Notes under the pieces: generated by a model
Told to the model about the DNA's origin: nothing
Seen by the model: the letters and a program-made list of their open reading frames with translations, nothing else
Databases searched by the model: none
Made by a program: the position numbers and the translations under genes
NCBI GenBank assembly: GCA_050951465.1
Contig: JBMNJC010000025.1
Span: 62,001 to 126,000 of the forward strand
From: JAAZHD01 sp012510895
GTDB lineage: Bacteria > Bacillota > Clostridia > Caldicoprobacterales > DTU083
Direction of reading: 5' to 3'
DNA length: 64,000 nucleotides
In this document: positions 15,484 to 22,966 of the stretch, one piece after another
Numbering within the stretch: the first letter of the stretch is position 1
Layout: every line of letters starts with the position of its first letter

Positions 15484-18009
15484 TTATCTCTTAATTTCTT
15501 CCATTACAAATGCTTCTAATACATCTCCTTCTTTAATATCATTATAGTTCTCTAGCATTATACCGCATTCGTAATTTGAAGTAACCTCCCGAACATCATC
15601 TTTGAAACGTTTCAGGGATGCCATCTTACCTTCATAGACAACAATACCATCCCGTACCAAACGAATCCCGGCATTCCTAACAATCTTACCATCAGTAACA
15701 TATGATCCTGCAATTGTGCCGGTTCCTGAAATCTTAAAAATAGTCCGTACCGATGCATGACCAATGACTACTTCCTTATATTCAGGATCTAGCAAACCTT
15801 TCATGGCAGCCTCTATATCTTCAATAGCATTATATATAACTCGGTAGGTACGAATATCAATCCCTTCTTTTTCAGCTAATTCAATAGAATTTGTGGAAGG
15901 CCTTACATTAAACCCGATAATAATTGCATTAGAAGCTGAAGCCAAAATAACATCTGACTCTGAAACGGCCCCCACGCCTCCGTGAATCACTCTTATTCTA
16001 ACCTGATCGTTAGAAAGCTTCTCCAATGCTTGACGTACTGCTTCCACAGAACCTTGCACATCTGCCTTGATTATAATGTTCAGGTCTTTTATTTCACCTT
16101 CTTTTAACTGATTGAATAGATCATCCAAAGATGCTTTTGATGTTGCTTTTATTTGCTGTGATCTCATCTTTTCCTTGCGTTCTTCGCTTACCTGCCTTGC
16201 CAGCTTCTCGTCTTCTACAGCATACATTACATCGCCTGCTTCAGGTACTTCATTAAAGCCCAAAACTTCTACTGGGGTGGAAGGGCCGGTTTCCTTAATT
16301 CTATTGCCTTTATCATCCATCATTGCACGTACTTTGCCATATACTGTACCTGCGACAATCGGATCTCCTATGCGCAAGGTACCATTCTGTACCAAAACTG
16401 TCGCAACAGGGCCACGACCTTTGTCTAACTGTGCTTCTATAATTGTGCCCTTGGCAAGACGATTCGGATTTGCTTTCAATTCTCTCATTTCTGCAACTAA
16501 TAAAATCATTTCCAAAAGTTCGGATATCCCTTCCTTTTTAAGAGCAGATACCGGAACTGCTATGGTGTCTCCACCCCATTCCTCTACAATCAGGCCATGT
16601 TCGCTTAATTCTTGTTTAATCCTATCAGGGTTAGAGTCACGCTTATCTATTTTGTTTATAGCAACAATAATGGGCACCCCTGCTGCTTTAGCATGATTAA
16701 TTGCTTCTACAGTCTGAGGCATAACACCATCATCTGCAGCTACTACTAAAACTGCAATATCAGTGACCTGAGCACCACGTGCACGCATCGAAGTAAATGC
16801 CTCATGACCGGGTGTATCTATAAAAGAAATAGTTTTGCTGTTTATGCGTACTGTATAGGCGCCTATGTGCTGAGTTATCCCCCCAGCCTCACCTTCAGTT
16901 ACATGTGCATTTCTAATAGCATCTAATAATGATGTTTTTCCATGATCAACATGACCCATAACAGTCACTACTGGAGGTCGTTCCACTAAACTATACTCAT
17001 CATCAATTATGTCTATTTCCTCTAATTGTTCTTCATAAGATTTTACTGCTTTTCTTTCTAACTCGATATTAAACTCAGATGCAATAAGACTAGCTGTATC
17101 GTAGTCCAATTCTTTATTAATAGTAGCTAAAACGCCAAGATTTAATAATTTCTTTATAATCTCGGACACCTGAATGCCTATTTTCTCGGATAGATCTTTA
17201 ACAGTAATAACATCACCCATTGTAAATGCCTTTTTTCTCTCAGGAGGAGGTGCAACTTGTTTTTCTTTTTTCTCTTTATTAGGTTTTTTTGATTTTATAT
17301 TATTCAAACGGTTATAATTACTATCTTCCCAATAGTCTTTCTTCTTTCTGCGTATTTTATCCTTACCTTGGTCGCCGCTGTGCCGTCCTCCAAAACTTCT
17401 GCCGCTGTCCAACCTCCCCTTGCCGGAAACAAGATCAGGTTGCGTAATAAATTCATCAACTATATCTTTATGACGGCCCTTTTGCTGATATCTATTGTCA
17501 TATGATTCCTTCTTTGTATCTATTTTATTATTCTTAGAGAAGGAATAATCTTCATCAGAAACTTCTTTTTGTTGGCTTGTAGTAGTAACCGACTCCTCTT
17601 TCGCTATTGTAGACATATCAGAATCTAGTTCGAGCAGTCCTCTATGTTTTTCATCTTGTTTGCTCATTATTTCTTTTGGTAGTTGTAGCCGTTCTTCTTG
17701 CAGTTTCAATTTTTCCTGCTGTCTTTCTTTTTCCAGCTTTTCTGCTTTCAATCGTTTTTCTTCTTCGATTCGTCTTTCTTCTTCTTTACGCTTTTCTTCT
17801 TCCAAACGTTTTCTCTCTTGAACTAATAATTCTTCCCTTTTTCTTTCTTCTTCCAGCAGGCGGGCTTTTTCTTCTACTTTTCGTTTAGCTTCTACCATTA
17901 ATTGGAAGTACCTGTCTATATCAGTTTTTAATTTATCCATTTTATTGGAAAGCCCTTTTATGTTCTTGTCTATTTCCCTTGTTTTTTCAAATACTCTTAT
18001 TTTTGCCAT
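15484..18009 (-). CDS. infB: Translation initiation factor IF-2
   Basis: GTPase that places initiator fMet-tRNA on the 30S subunit. 841 residues. A very charged Arg/Glu/Lys-rich coiled coil spans about residues 35-130, followed by a low-complexity linker. The IF2 N-terminal helical domain is near 265-325. The G domain has G1 GHVDHGKT at 352-359, then DTPGHE and NKID. Domains II-IV complete the C-terminus. It overlaps ylxQ by 13 bp. The unusually long coiled-coil N-terminus is common among Clostridia and varies freely. Confidence 0.97.
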   Translation of the reverse strand: MAKIRVFEKTREIDKNIKGLSNKMDKLKTDIDRYFQLMVEAKRKVEEKARLLEEERKREELLVQERKRLEEEKRKEEERRIEEEKRLKAEKLEKERQQEKLKLQEERLQLPKEIMSKQDEKHRGLLELDSDMSTIAKEESVTTTSQQKEVSDEDYSFSKNNKIDTKKESYDNRYQQKGRHKDIVDEFITQPDLVSGKGRLDSGRSFGGRHSGDQGKDKIRRKKKDYWEDSNYNRLNNIKSKKPNKEKKEKQVAPPPERKKAFTMGDVITVKDLSEKIGIQVSEIIKKLLNLGVLATINKELDYDTASLIASEFNIELERKAVKSYEEQLEEIDIIDDEYSLVERPPVVTVMGHVDHGKTSLLDAIRNAHVTEGEAGGITQHIGAYTVRINSKTISFIDTPGHEAFTSMRARGAQVTDIAVLVVAADDGVMPQTVEAINHAKAAGVPIIVAINKIDKRDSNPDRIKQELSEHGLIVEEWGGDTIAVPVSALKKEGISELLEMILLVAEMRELKANPNRLAKGTIIEAQLDKGRGPVATVLVQNGTLRIGDPIVAGTVYGKVRAMMDDKGNRIKETGPSTPVEVLGFNEVPEAGDVMYAVEDEKLARQVSEERKEKMRSQQIKATSKASLDDLFNQLKEGEIKDLNIIIKADVQGSVEAVRQALEKLSNDQVRIRVIHGGVGAVSESDVILASASNAIIIGFNVRPSTNSIELAEKEGIDIRTYRVIYNAIEDIEAAMKGLLDPEYKEVVIGHASVRTIFKISGTGTIAGSYVTDGKIVRNAGIRLVRDGIVVYEGKMASLKRFKDDVREVTSNYECGIMLENYNDIKEGDVLEAFVMEEIKR

Positions 18010-18347
18010 AATTGGTCACCCCCGTGCTGGATTTGTTTATATTCTTTAAGTAGTATTTCGCTGAATCCTGAATCCAATACTGTTACTAATGTTCTACTTC
18101 CTTTACCTATTGCATGACCAAGTTCTTTCTTGGTTCCTATAGTTAAGATCCGTATATTGTGACTTTTACAAAGATAATGGAACTTATCCGCTGTTGCTTT
18201 TGAAGCCTCTGAACTAATAATAACTAAAGCGGCTTTCTTTGCTCGTATAACCTTTTCACACTGTGTGCTACCTGATATAAGTTTGCCTGCTTTTTGACAT
18301 AAACCCAGGATTGAGTAAAATTTATCCCTAATCGACTTCACCTTCAT
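17997..18347 (-). CDS. ylxQ: L7Ae-family K-turn RNA-binding protein YlxQ
   Basis: 116-residue L7Ae/L30e-fold protein (FYSILGLCQKAGKLISGSTQCEKVIRAKKAALVIISSEAS). The family binds kink-turn RNA. The Bacillus paralogues YbxF and YlxQ are RNA binders of uncertain function. It overlaps ylxR upstream (20 bp) and infB downstream (13 bp), matching nusA-ylxR-ylxQ-infB. Confidence 0.9.
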   Translation of the reverse strand: MKVKSIRDKFYSILGLCQKAGKLISGSTQCEKVIRAKKAALVIISSEASKATADKFHYLCKSHNIRILTIGTKKELGHAIGKGSRTLVTVLDSGFSEILLKEYKQIQHGGDQLWQK

Positions 18348-18603
18348 TCAAATATGCTTTTAATTTTTCATATACTTCCTCTTCTATTTTTTGTGAAAAG
18401 GCTTTTTCCAACAGCTTGCTATTAGCCGCTTTATTTATACAGGCAGATGACCCACACAGATAGGCACCTCTGCCCGGAGCTTTGCCTTTCTGATCAATAG
18501 TTATTTCTCCTTCCGGACTTTTTACTACTCGAATTAATTCTTTCTTAGGCTTCATTTCTCGGCAGCCAATACACATCCTCATTGGAATCTTTCTTTTTCT
18601 CAA
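18328..18603 (-). CDS. ylxR: YlxR family RNA-binding/nucleoid-associated protein
   Basis: 91 residues with the DUF448 pattern RMCIGCREMKPKKELIRVV followed by GKAPGRGAYLCGSSACINKA. The Bacillus homologue RnpM/YlxR has been described as a regulator linked to RNase P and glucose-responsive transcription. It lies directly after nusA, the usual position. Confidence 0.92.
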   Translation of the reverse strand: MRKRKIPMRMCIGCREMKPKKELIRVVKSPEGEITIDQKGKAPGRGAYLCGSSACINKAANSKLLEKAFSQKIEEEVYEKLKAYLNEGEVD

Positions 18604-18620
18604 GAAAATTCACCATCACT

Positions 18621-19688
18621 TTACTCTACATTCGGTATTATATCCTGCAACAACTGAGCTTGTGATTGACTCTTTATATCAATTTTCCACCCGGTCAATT
18701 TCGCAGCCAGTCTAGCATTTTGACCTTCTTTACCTATCGCAAGGGATAATTGATTATCAGGTACTATTACCATTGCTGACCTATCTCCATAAGAAGGTAA
18801 TACAGCCAAAACTTTTGCAGGACTTAAAGCACTTGAAATATATTCAATAGGATCCTCGCTCCATTTTATTATATCTATTTTTTCTCCCCTGAGTTCTTCT
18901 ACAATCTGTTGTACCCTGATCCCCCTATGGCCTACACATGAGCCTACAGGGTCAATTGTCTCATCTTCTGAATAAACTGATATCTTCGTTCTGGAGCCTG
19001 CTTCTCGGGAAATGTTTTTAATAACTACTTCTCCTCTTACTATTTCCGGCACTTCAAACTCAAACAACCTTTTTACCAAACCTGGATGAGTACGAGACAC
19101 TATAATTTGAGGACCTTTGGTCGTCTTCTTTACCTCTGTAATATACACTTTGAGTCTGTCATTCACTTCATATTTTTCACCAGGTATCTGTTCTGAATAA
19201 GGCAGTATAGCTTCTGCTTTGTCTAAGTCTATATACACATTACGAGCTTCTACCTGTTGCACCAGGCCTGTGACCATTTCGTTTTCCTTTTCAATAAACT
19301 TATTATAGATCAAACCACGTTCTGCCTCACGTATCCGTTGTACTACAACCTGCTTTGCATTTTGAGCAGCAATCCTGCCAAAATTACCGGGAGTAACTTC
19401 TATCTCCAGTATATCATTTATTTCAATGCCTGGGTTCACATGTTTTGCCTCTTCCAGGCTGATTTCTAACAGTTCGTCTCTTACTTCTCCTTCAACAACT
19501 CTTTTTTGGGCAAAGACTTTTACAGAACCGGACTCTCGATCTACAGCTACCCTTACATTTGGTGCAGAACCAAAATTTTTCTTGTATGCGGAAACAAGAG
19601 CAGCCTCTATAGCTTCTAACAATATCTCTTTGTCAATTCCCTTTTCTTTGCATATATCTTCAATTGCCCCTAAAAACTCCCCGGTCAT
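18621..19688 (-). CDS. nusA: Transcription termination/antitermination factor NusA
   Basis: RNA-polymerase-bound elongation factor of about 355 residues: N-terminal polymerase-binding domain, S1 domain (EMVTGLVQQVEARNVYIDL), then KH1 (CVGHRGIRVQQIVEELRGEKIDII) and KH2 (AIGKEGQNARLAAKLTGWKIDI). The start at 19688 (MTGEFLGA) follows GAGGAGGAG by 8 nt. The alternative at 19712 would include that ribosome site in the coding region. It lacks the acidic repeats found in proteobacterial NusA, as usual for Firmicutes. Confidence 0.96.
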   Translation of the reverse strand: MTGEFLGAIEDICKEKGIDKEILLEAIEAALVSAYKKNFGSAPNVRVAVDRESGSVKVFAQKRVVEGEVRDELLEISLEEAKHVNPGIEINDILEIEVTPGNFGRIAAQNAKQVVVQRIREAERGLIYNKFIEKENEMVTGLVQQVEARNVYIDLDKAEAILPYSEQIPGEKYEVNDRLKVYITEVKKTTKGPQIIVSRTHPGLVKRLFEFEVPEIVRGEVVIKNISREAGSRTKISVYSEDETIDPVGSCVGHRGIRVQQIVEELRGEKIDIIKWSEDPIEYISSALSPAKVLAVLPSYGDRSAMVIVPDNQLSLAIGKEGQNARLAAKLTGWKIDIKSQSQAQLLQDIIPNVE

Positions 19689-19714
19689 GCTAAATACTCC
19701 TCCTCGATTCATGC

Positions 19715-20176
19715 TTAAAATTCAACTGTAAGCCTAACTGAAGCAACATCGTTACGAGAAAATGACAGAACTTCATTTTTCATTTGAATCAAAAGTTGAT
19801 CTCCTTCCCAGCCCAACAACTCACCAGTATACTTTTTACGACCGTTAAACGCTCTATACAGGGAAACATCAACTTTAGAGCCTTTAAACCTTTCAAAATT
19901 TGATGGTTTTTTTAAAATACGGTTCAATCCTGGTGAAGAAACCTCTAGAATATAACTATGTGGTATTGGATCGCTTTCATCCAATAGATCACTAAGCTGT
20001 TCGCTGACAGCTTGACAATCGTCTAAAGTTACGCCACCTTCTTTATCTATGTATAAGCGTAAATACCAATGGTTTCCTTCTTTCTTATATTCGATATCTA
20101 CCAGTTCACAGCTTTGTTTCTCTAAAATCGGTATAACCATATCTTCTACTGATTGTTCTACTTTCTTTTTTGACAA
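19715..20176 (-). CDS. rimP: Ribosome maturation factor RimP
   Basis: 30S assembly factor of 153 residues. N-terminal alpha/beta domain with CELVDIEYKKEGNHWYLRLYID and LEVSSPGLNRIL; C-terminal SH3-like domain. Start codon TTG at 20176 with GGAGGGA upstream. First gene of the rimP-nusA-ylxR-ylxQ-infB-rbfA-nrnA-truB-ribF unit, transcribed from the promoter at 20414-20442 through a leader with a strong hairpin. Confidence 0.95.
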   Translation of the reverse strand: MSKKKVEQSVEDMVIPILEKQSCELVDIEYKKEGNHWYLRLYIDKEGGVTLDDCQAVSEQLSDLLDESDPIPHSYILEVSSPGLNRILKKPSNFERFKGSKVDVSLYRAFNGRKKYTGELLGWEGDQLLIQMKNEVLSFSRNDVASVRLTVEF

Positions 20177-20363
20177 AATACTCCCTCCAATATAAAAGCA
20201 TATAACTCTATAATATTATATCCGAATCTTTATGTCTTATAGTTTGGAGCAACAAGAAACTCAACTGGTATGCTATCAGAAATTGCTGTTTTGATCCGGA
20301 AACCTTTTATGCTCATAATTACACTTGTTTTATATAAAATTTCACAACAAACGATAATATGAA

Positions 20364-20384
20364 AGAGTGGGCGTGACCCACTCT
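20364..20384 (-). promoter_or_regulatory. rimP leader hairpin
   Basis: Minus-strand perfect stem AGAGTGGG-TCACG-CCCACTCT about 30 nt after the predicted transcription start of the rimP operon, followed by TTCATATTAT. A GC-rich hairpin of this AGAGTGGG type recurs, as I recall, ahead of rimP in Firmicutes. The poor T-run argues against a simple terminator. It could be an attenuator or a landing site for an RNA-binding protein encoded in the operon. Between it and the rimP start (20177-20363) I see no other structure. Confidence 0.55.
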
Positions 20385-20413
20385 AAGCAACTTTCGTCTA
20401 TTCATACACGGTC

Positions 20414-20442
20414 ATTATACCATTACTTAATAGCTTGTGCAA
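20414..20442 (-). promoter_or_regulatory. SigA promoter of the rimP-nusA-infB operon
   Basis: Minus strand TTGCAC, 17-bp spacer, perfect TATAAT. The upstream edge of the -35 coincides with the target duplication of the insertion sequence (20442-20460), so the element landed immediately upstream of the -35 without altering the core promoter. Predicted leader of about 230 nt. Confidence 0.8.
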
Positions 20443-20460
20443 GTAAAATTTTCTCAAGAA
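20442..20460. repeat. Target-site duplication, left copy
   Basis: AGTAAAATTTTCTCAAGAA, repeated exactly at 22948-22966. The two copies bracket the ISNCY-like element. 19 bp are identical, of which 18 are the likely duplication if the element ends in TG...CA. Confidence 0.85.
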
Positions 20461-20539
20461 TGTGTTTAACTTATGATAATGTCACCATGTAGACTCTCGT
20501 GATAAAATGTCACTTATGAAATGTGAGGTACGCTACTTG

Positions 20540-21859
20540 ATGACACAAAAACAAATAACCAGATATACTATCATCAAAAAAACATTAGAAGGTAGTATGA
20601 CTGTCGCAGAAGCTGCAGAAAGCTTAGGCTTGAGTACCCGCCAGATTATACGTCTACGAAACGGAGTGAGAGATAACGACGTGGGGGCACTAATACACAA
20701 GAATCGAGGCCGAAAGCCAGCGCATGCTATCAGCGACGAGCTTAGAAAGCAAATAGTAGAACTAAAGAGAGCGAAATACAAAGACGCAAATTTCATGCAC
20801 TTCCGAGAACTTCTGCAGGAGCATGAACAAATAACAATAGGCTATACTGCACTGGCGACGCTCCTAAAGGAAGCTGGTGAAGAAAGTCCGAAAAAGCGCA
20901 GACGCTACAAACCGCATAGAAGGAGGGCCAGAAAGCCTCAGGAAGGTTTGCTCATCCAAATGGATGCTACCCCTTACACTTGGTTCAATGACGGTAAGCG
21001 GTATGCATTGCATGGAGCCATAGATGATGCCACAGGCAAGATAGTAGGCCTTTACATTACTAAGAACGAGTGTCTGCATGGCTACTTCGAAACGACCCGG
21101 CAGATTATTGAAGGTTTCGGTGTTCCTGTCAGCATTTATGCAGACCGACATACCATATTTCTTTCAAACAAAGCTGGGAAACTAACAATAGAAGAACAGC
21201 TTCAAGGCAAGGTTTGCAATGATACTCAGTTTGGCCGGGCGATGAAAGAACTTGGGGTAACTCTCATAGCAGCCAGGTCACCTCAAGCTAAAGGCCGCGT
21301 TGAACGTCTGTGGGACACTCTTCAATCGAGGGTGCCTGTCGAATTTGCACTCAGAAATATCAGCACAATCGATGAGGCAAATGAGTTCTTGAAAGAATAT
21401 ATTCCCAGGTTCAACAGCAAGTTCTCAGTAAATCCTACGGATACGGAATCAGCTTATTCTCCCTTAAGAGAAGGCATGGACCTTAACAATATTCTTTGTG
21501 TCAAGGAAAAAAGAATGGCCGATAAAGGCGGTGTATTCTCCTACCGTGGCAAGCACTTCAAGATTACCCCGCAGAAAAATCAGCCATCCTTCTCGACCAA
21601 AAAACAAATTAACGTATTCGTAAGCAGTATAACAGGTGTTCGCGCAGAATACAATGGGGTAGTTTATCCAACAGTGCCTTTCATAAAGCCTGCCAGAGGG
21701 ACTAAAGCCACTGAACCTAAGCAACACAAGACCTATAGGCCTCCGGATGATCATTACTACAAATACGGCCAAAGCCTGTTCCCTAAACTAACTTACGAAG
21801 ATTCTGATCAGGAAATTCTTGAAATGCTCAATAATATTTTCTTAAGGAAATATTCATAG
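20540..21859 (+). CDS. ISNCY-family DDE transposase
   Basis: About 439 residues. N-terminal helix-turn-helix (TVAEAAESLGLSTRQIIRLRNG), a basic stretch (KKRRRYKPHRRRARKP), then an RNase H-like integrase core with candidate catalytic residues Asp in LIQMDATPYTWF, Asp in SIYADRHTIF and Glu in KGRVERLWDTLQ. The start at 20540 (MTQKQITRY) is preferred, with GAGGTA upstream. An in-frame extension to 20507 is possible. The reading frame is intact, so the element may be active or recent. The plus-strand orientation differs from all neighbouring host genes. Confidence 0.9.
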   Translation: MTQKQITRYTIIKKTLEGSMTVAEAAESLGLSTRQIIRLRNGVRDNDVGALIHKNRGRKPAHAISDELRKQIVELKRAKYKDANFMHFRELLQEHEQITIGYTALATLLKEAGEESPKKRRRYKPHRRRARKPQEGLLIQMDATPYTWFNDGKRYALHGAIDDATGKIVGLYITKNECLHGYFETTRQIIEGFGVPVSIYADRHTIFLSNKAGKLTIEEQLQGKVCNDTQFGRAMKELGVTLIAARSPQAKGRVERLWDTLQSRVPVEFALRNISTIDEANEFLKEYIPRFNSKFSVNPTDTESAYSPLREGMDLNNILCVKEKRMADKGGVFSYRGKHFKITPQKNQPSFSTKKQINVFVSSITGVRAEYNGVVYPTVPFIKPARGTKATEPKQHKTYRPPDDHYYKYGQSLFPKLTYEDSDQEILEMLNNIFLRKYS

Positions 21860-21891
21860 TTTTCAAGGTTCGGCATCATAACCATTATTGA

Positions 21892-21944
21892 TTGTCAAGG
21901 GAAGGGTGGAGATTTTCGCAGAAAATACTACCCGACCTTGACAA
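21892..21944 (+). other. Long nested hairpin downstream of the ISNCY transposase
   Basis: Three collinear perfect stems form one 53-nt hairpin: TTGTCAAGG (21892) with CCTTGACAA (21936), GGGT (21904) with ACCC (21930), and ATTTTC (21912) with GAAAAT (21921) around a GCA loop. It lies in the non-coding right part of the element, 33 bp after the transposase stop. Role unknown: RNA stabiliser, transposase site or remnant. Confidence 0.5.
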
Positions 21945-21968
21945 CGGTAGTATAGTACACTCTGGATT

Positions 21969-21997
21969 GGCCTTCCGGCATATCTATCCGGAAGGCC
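21969..21997 (+). terminator. Hairpin/terminator inside the ISNCY-like element
   Basis: GGCCTTCCGG - 9 nt - CCGGAAGGCC, a perfect 10-bp GC-rich stem followed by TTAATT. The poor T-run makes strong termination uncertain. It may insulate the element from outside transcription in both directions. Confidence 0.5.
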
Positions 21998-22073
21998 TTA
22001 ATTAAAAACTACTTCATAGATATTATTAGGTGACATTCTCTAGATAGTGTCTACACGAGAATTATGATATAAT

Positions 22074-22100
22074 AGAGAAAACGCATAGGAGGTTTTCTCT
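22074..22100 (+). promoter_or_regulatory. Hairpin sequestering the transposase ribosome-binding site
   Basis: AGAGAAAAC (22074-22082) and GTTTTCTCT (22092-22100) form a perfect 9-bp stem whose loop GCATAGGAG holds the Shine-Dalgarno core, and the stem ends directly at the ATG (22101). Similar hairpins in other insertion sequences block transposase translation from read-through transcripts. A TATAAT at about 22068 would start transcription inside the 5' arm, so native transcripts could lack part of the hairpin. Confidence 0.6.
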
Positions 22101-22870
22101 ATGGAGCAAGCGGCATACCATCGGCATGATATATCAGATAAGGTTTGGGCATTGTTAAAGCCGCATTTGCCTGGACAAAGGGGTCAATGGGGTGGAATCG
22201 CAGAAGATAACCGCCGCTTCATAAACGCTGTTTTCTGGGTTCTCCGCACGGGAGCGCCATGGCGCGATTTACCCTCCGACTATGGTAAATGGGGAACCGT
22301 TCATCAGCGCTTTCGCCGTTGGCGTGACAAGGGGATTTGGGAAAGGTTGCTTGAAATACTTATTGATGATCCTGATTATGAATGGCTCATAATAGATGCA
22401 AGCCATATCAAGGTGCATCCGCACGCAGCGGGTGCTGCTGGCGGCAATCAGGACATGGGCAAGACAAAAGGGGGCTCAACTCCAAGATACATCTGGCCGT
22501 GGATGCGAATGGTATGCCGGTCAGAATGTTTGTTACAGCAGGTACCGTTGCGGATTGCACAAAAGCTGAGCAATTGATCGAAGGCATTGATGCGCAAGCC
22601 TTGCTTGCTGATCGCGGTTACGATACGGATAAAGTTATTGAGTTTGCAAAAGAAGCTGACATGGAAGTAGTCATTCCGCCCAAAAAGAACCGTAAAGAAC
22701 AACGCGAATACGACGAATACCTTTATAAGCTGCGCCATCTCGTTGAAAACGCTTTTCTGATGCTGAAACGCTGGCGGGGAATTGCTACTCGCTATGCAAA
22801 AAATACCGCATCTTTCCTGGCCGCTGTCCATATTCGGTGTATTGCTATCTGGGCGAGTATTTTGGTTTAA
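22101..22870 (+). CDS. IS5-family (IS427 group) transposase, two frames joined by a -1 frameshift
   Basis: Frame A (22101-22577) starts MEQAAYHRHDISDKVWALLKP and contains the first catalytic Asp (WLIIDASHIKV). Frame B (from about 22463 to 22870) continues with the second Asp (ALLADRGYDTDK) and the Glu (LVENAFLMLKRWRG). The two overlap near ACAAAAGGGGGC at about 22463-22474; a -1 slip there gives TKGGLNSKIHLAVD, the continuous family sequence. Many IS427-group elements make the full transposase by programmed frameshifting, so this is probably not damage. A simple mutation cannot be excluded. Confidence 0.8.
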
Positions 22871-22947
22871 TCTCGTGTAGACATTATCTAGCGAGAATTA
22901 ACTCCTTTTTAATATCTTTTTAGGTGACATTTTCAAAAGTTATTGAC

Positions 22948-22966
22948 AGTAAAATTTTCTCAAGAA
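22948..22966. repeat. Target-site duplication, right copy
   Basis: Exact repeat of 20442-20460. It contains the polC stop codon (TGA on the minus strand, 22960-22962), so the duplicated target kept the polC C-terminus (NIPFPSS) intact. Confidence 0.85.

Larger units (their letters stand above)
22040..22891 (+). mobile_element. IS5-family (IS427-like) insertion sequence nested in the ISNCY-like element
   Basis: 852 bp bounded by 21-bp inverted repeats with one mismatch: CTAGATAGTGTCTACACGAGA on the left and, reverse-complemented, CTAGATAATGTCTACACGAGA on the right. The outer CTAG may be part of the target duplication rather than of the element. Two overlapping transposase frames and the size fit the IS427 group. 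It landed between the two subterminal GTCACC repeats of the outer element's right end. Confidence 0.88.
20461..22948 (+). mobile_element. ISNCY (IS1202 group)-like insertion sequence, carrying a nested IS5-family element
   Basis: Composite of about 2.49 kb; about 1.64 kb without the inner element. Imperfect terminal inverted repeats (20 of 25 positions) start with TGTG at 20461 and end at 22948. Each end carries a second subterminal copy of AATGTCAC(C/T). It is flanked by an 18-19 bp direct repeat, in line with the long duplications known for the IS1202 group. It sits between the polC stop codon (which lies inside the duplication) and the rimP promoter. One DDE transposase gene is on the plus strand, opposite to the host genes. 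Confidence 0.88.

Noticed and set aside
17676..17888. Plus-strand Leu/Phe-rich frame inside infB, looking like a membrane protein
   Set aside because: It is the antisense of the Lys/Glu-rich coiled coil of IF-2, which always yields hydrophobic antisense codons.
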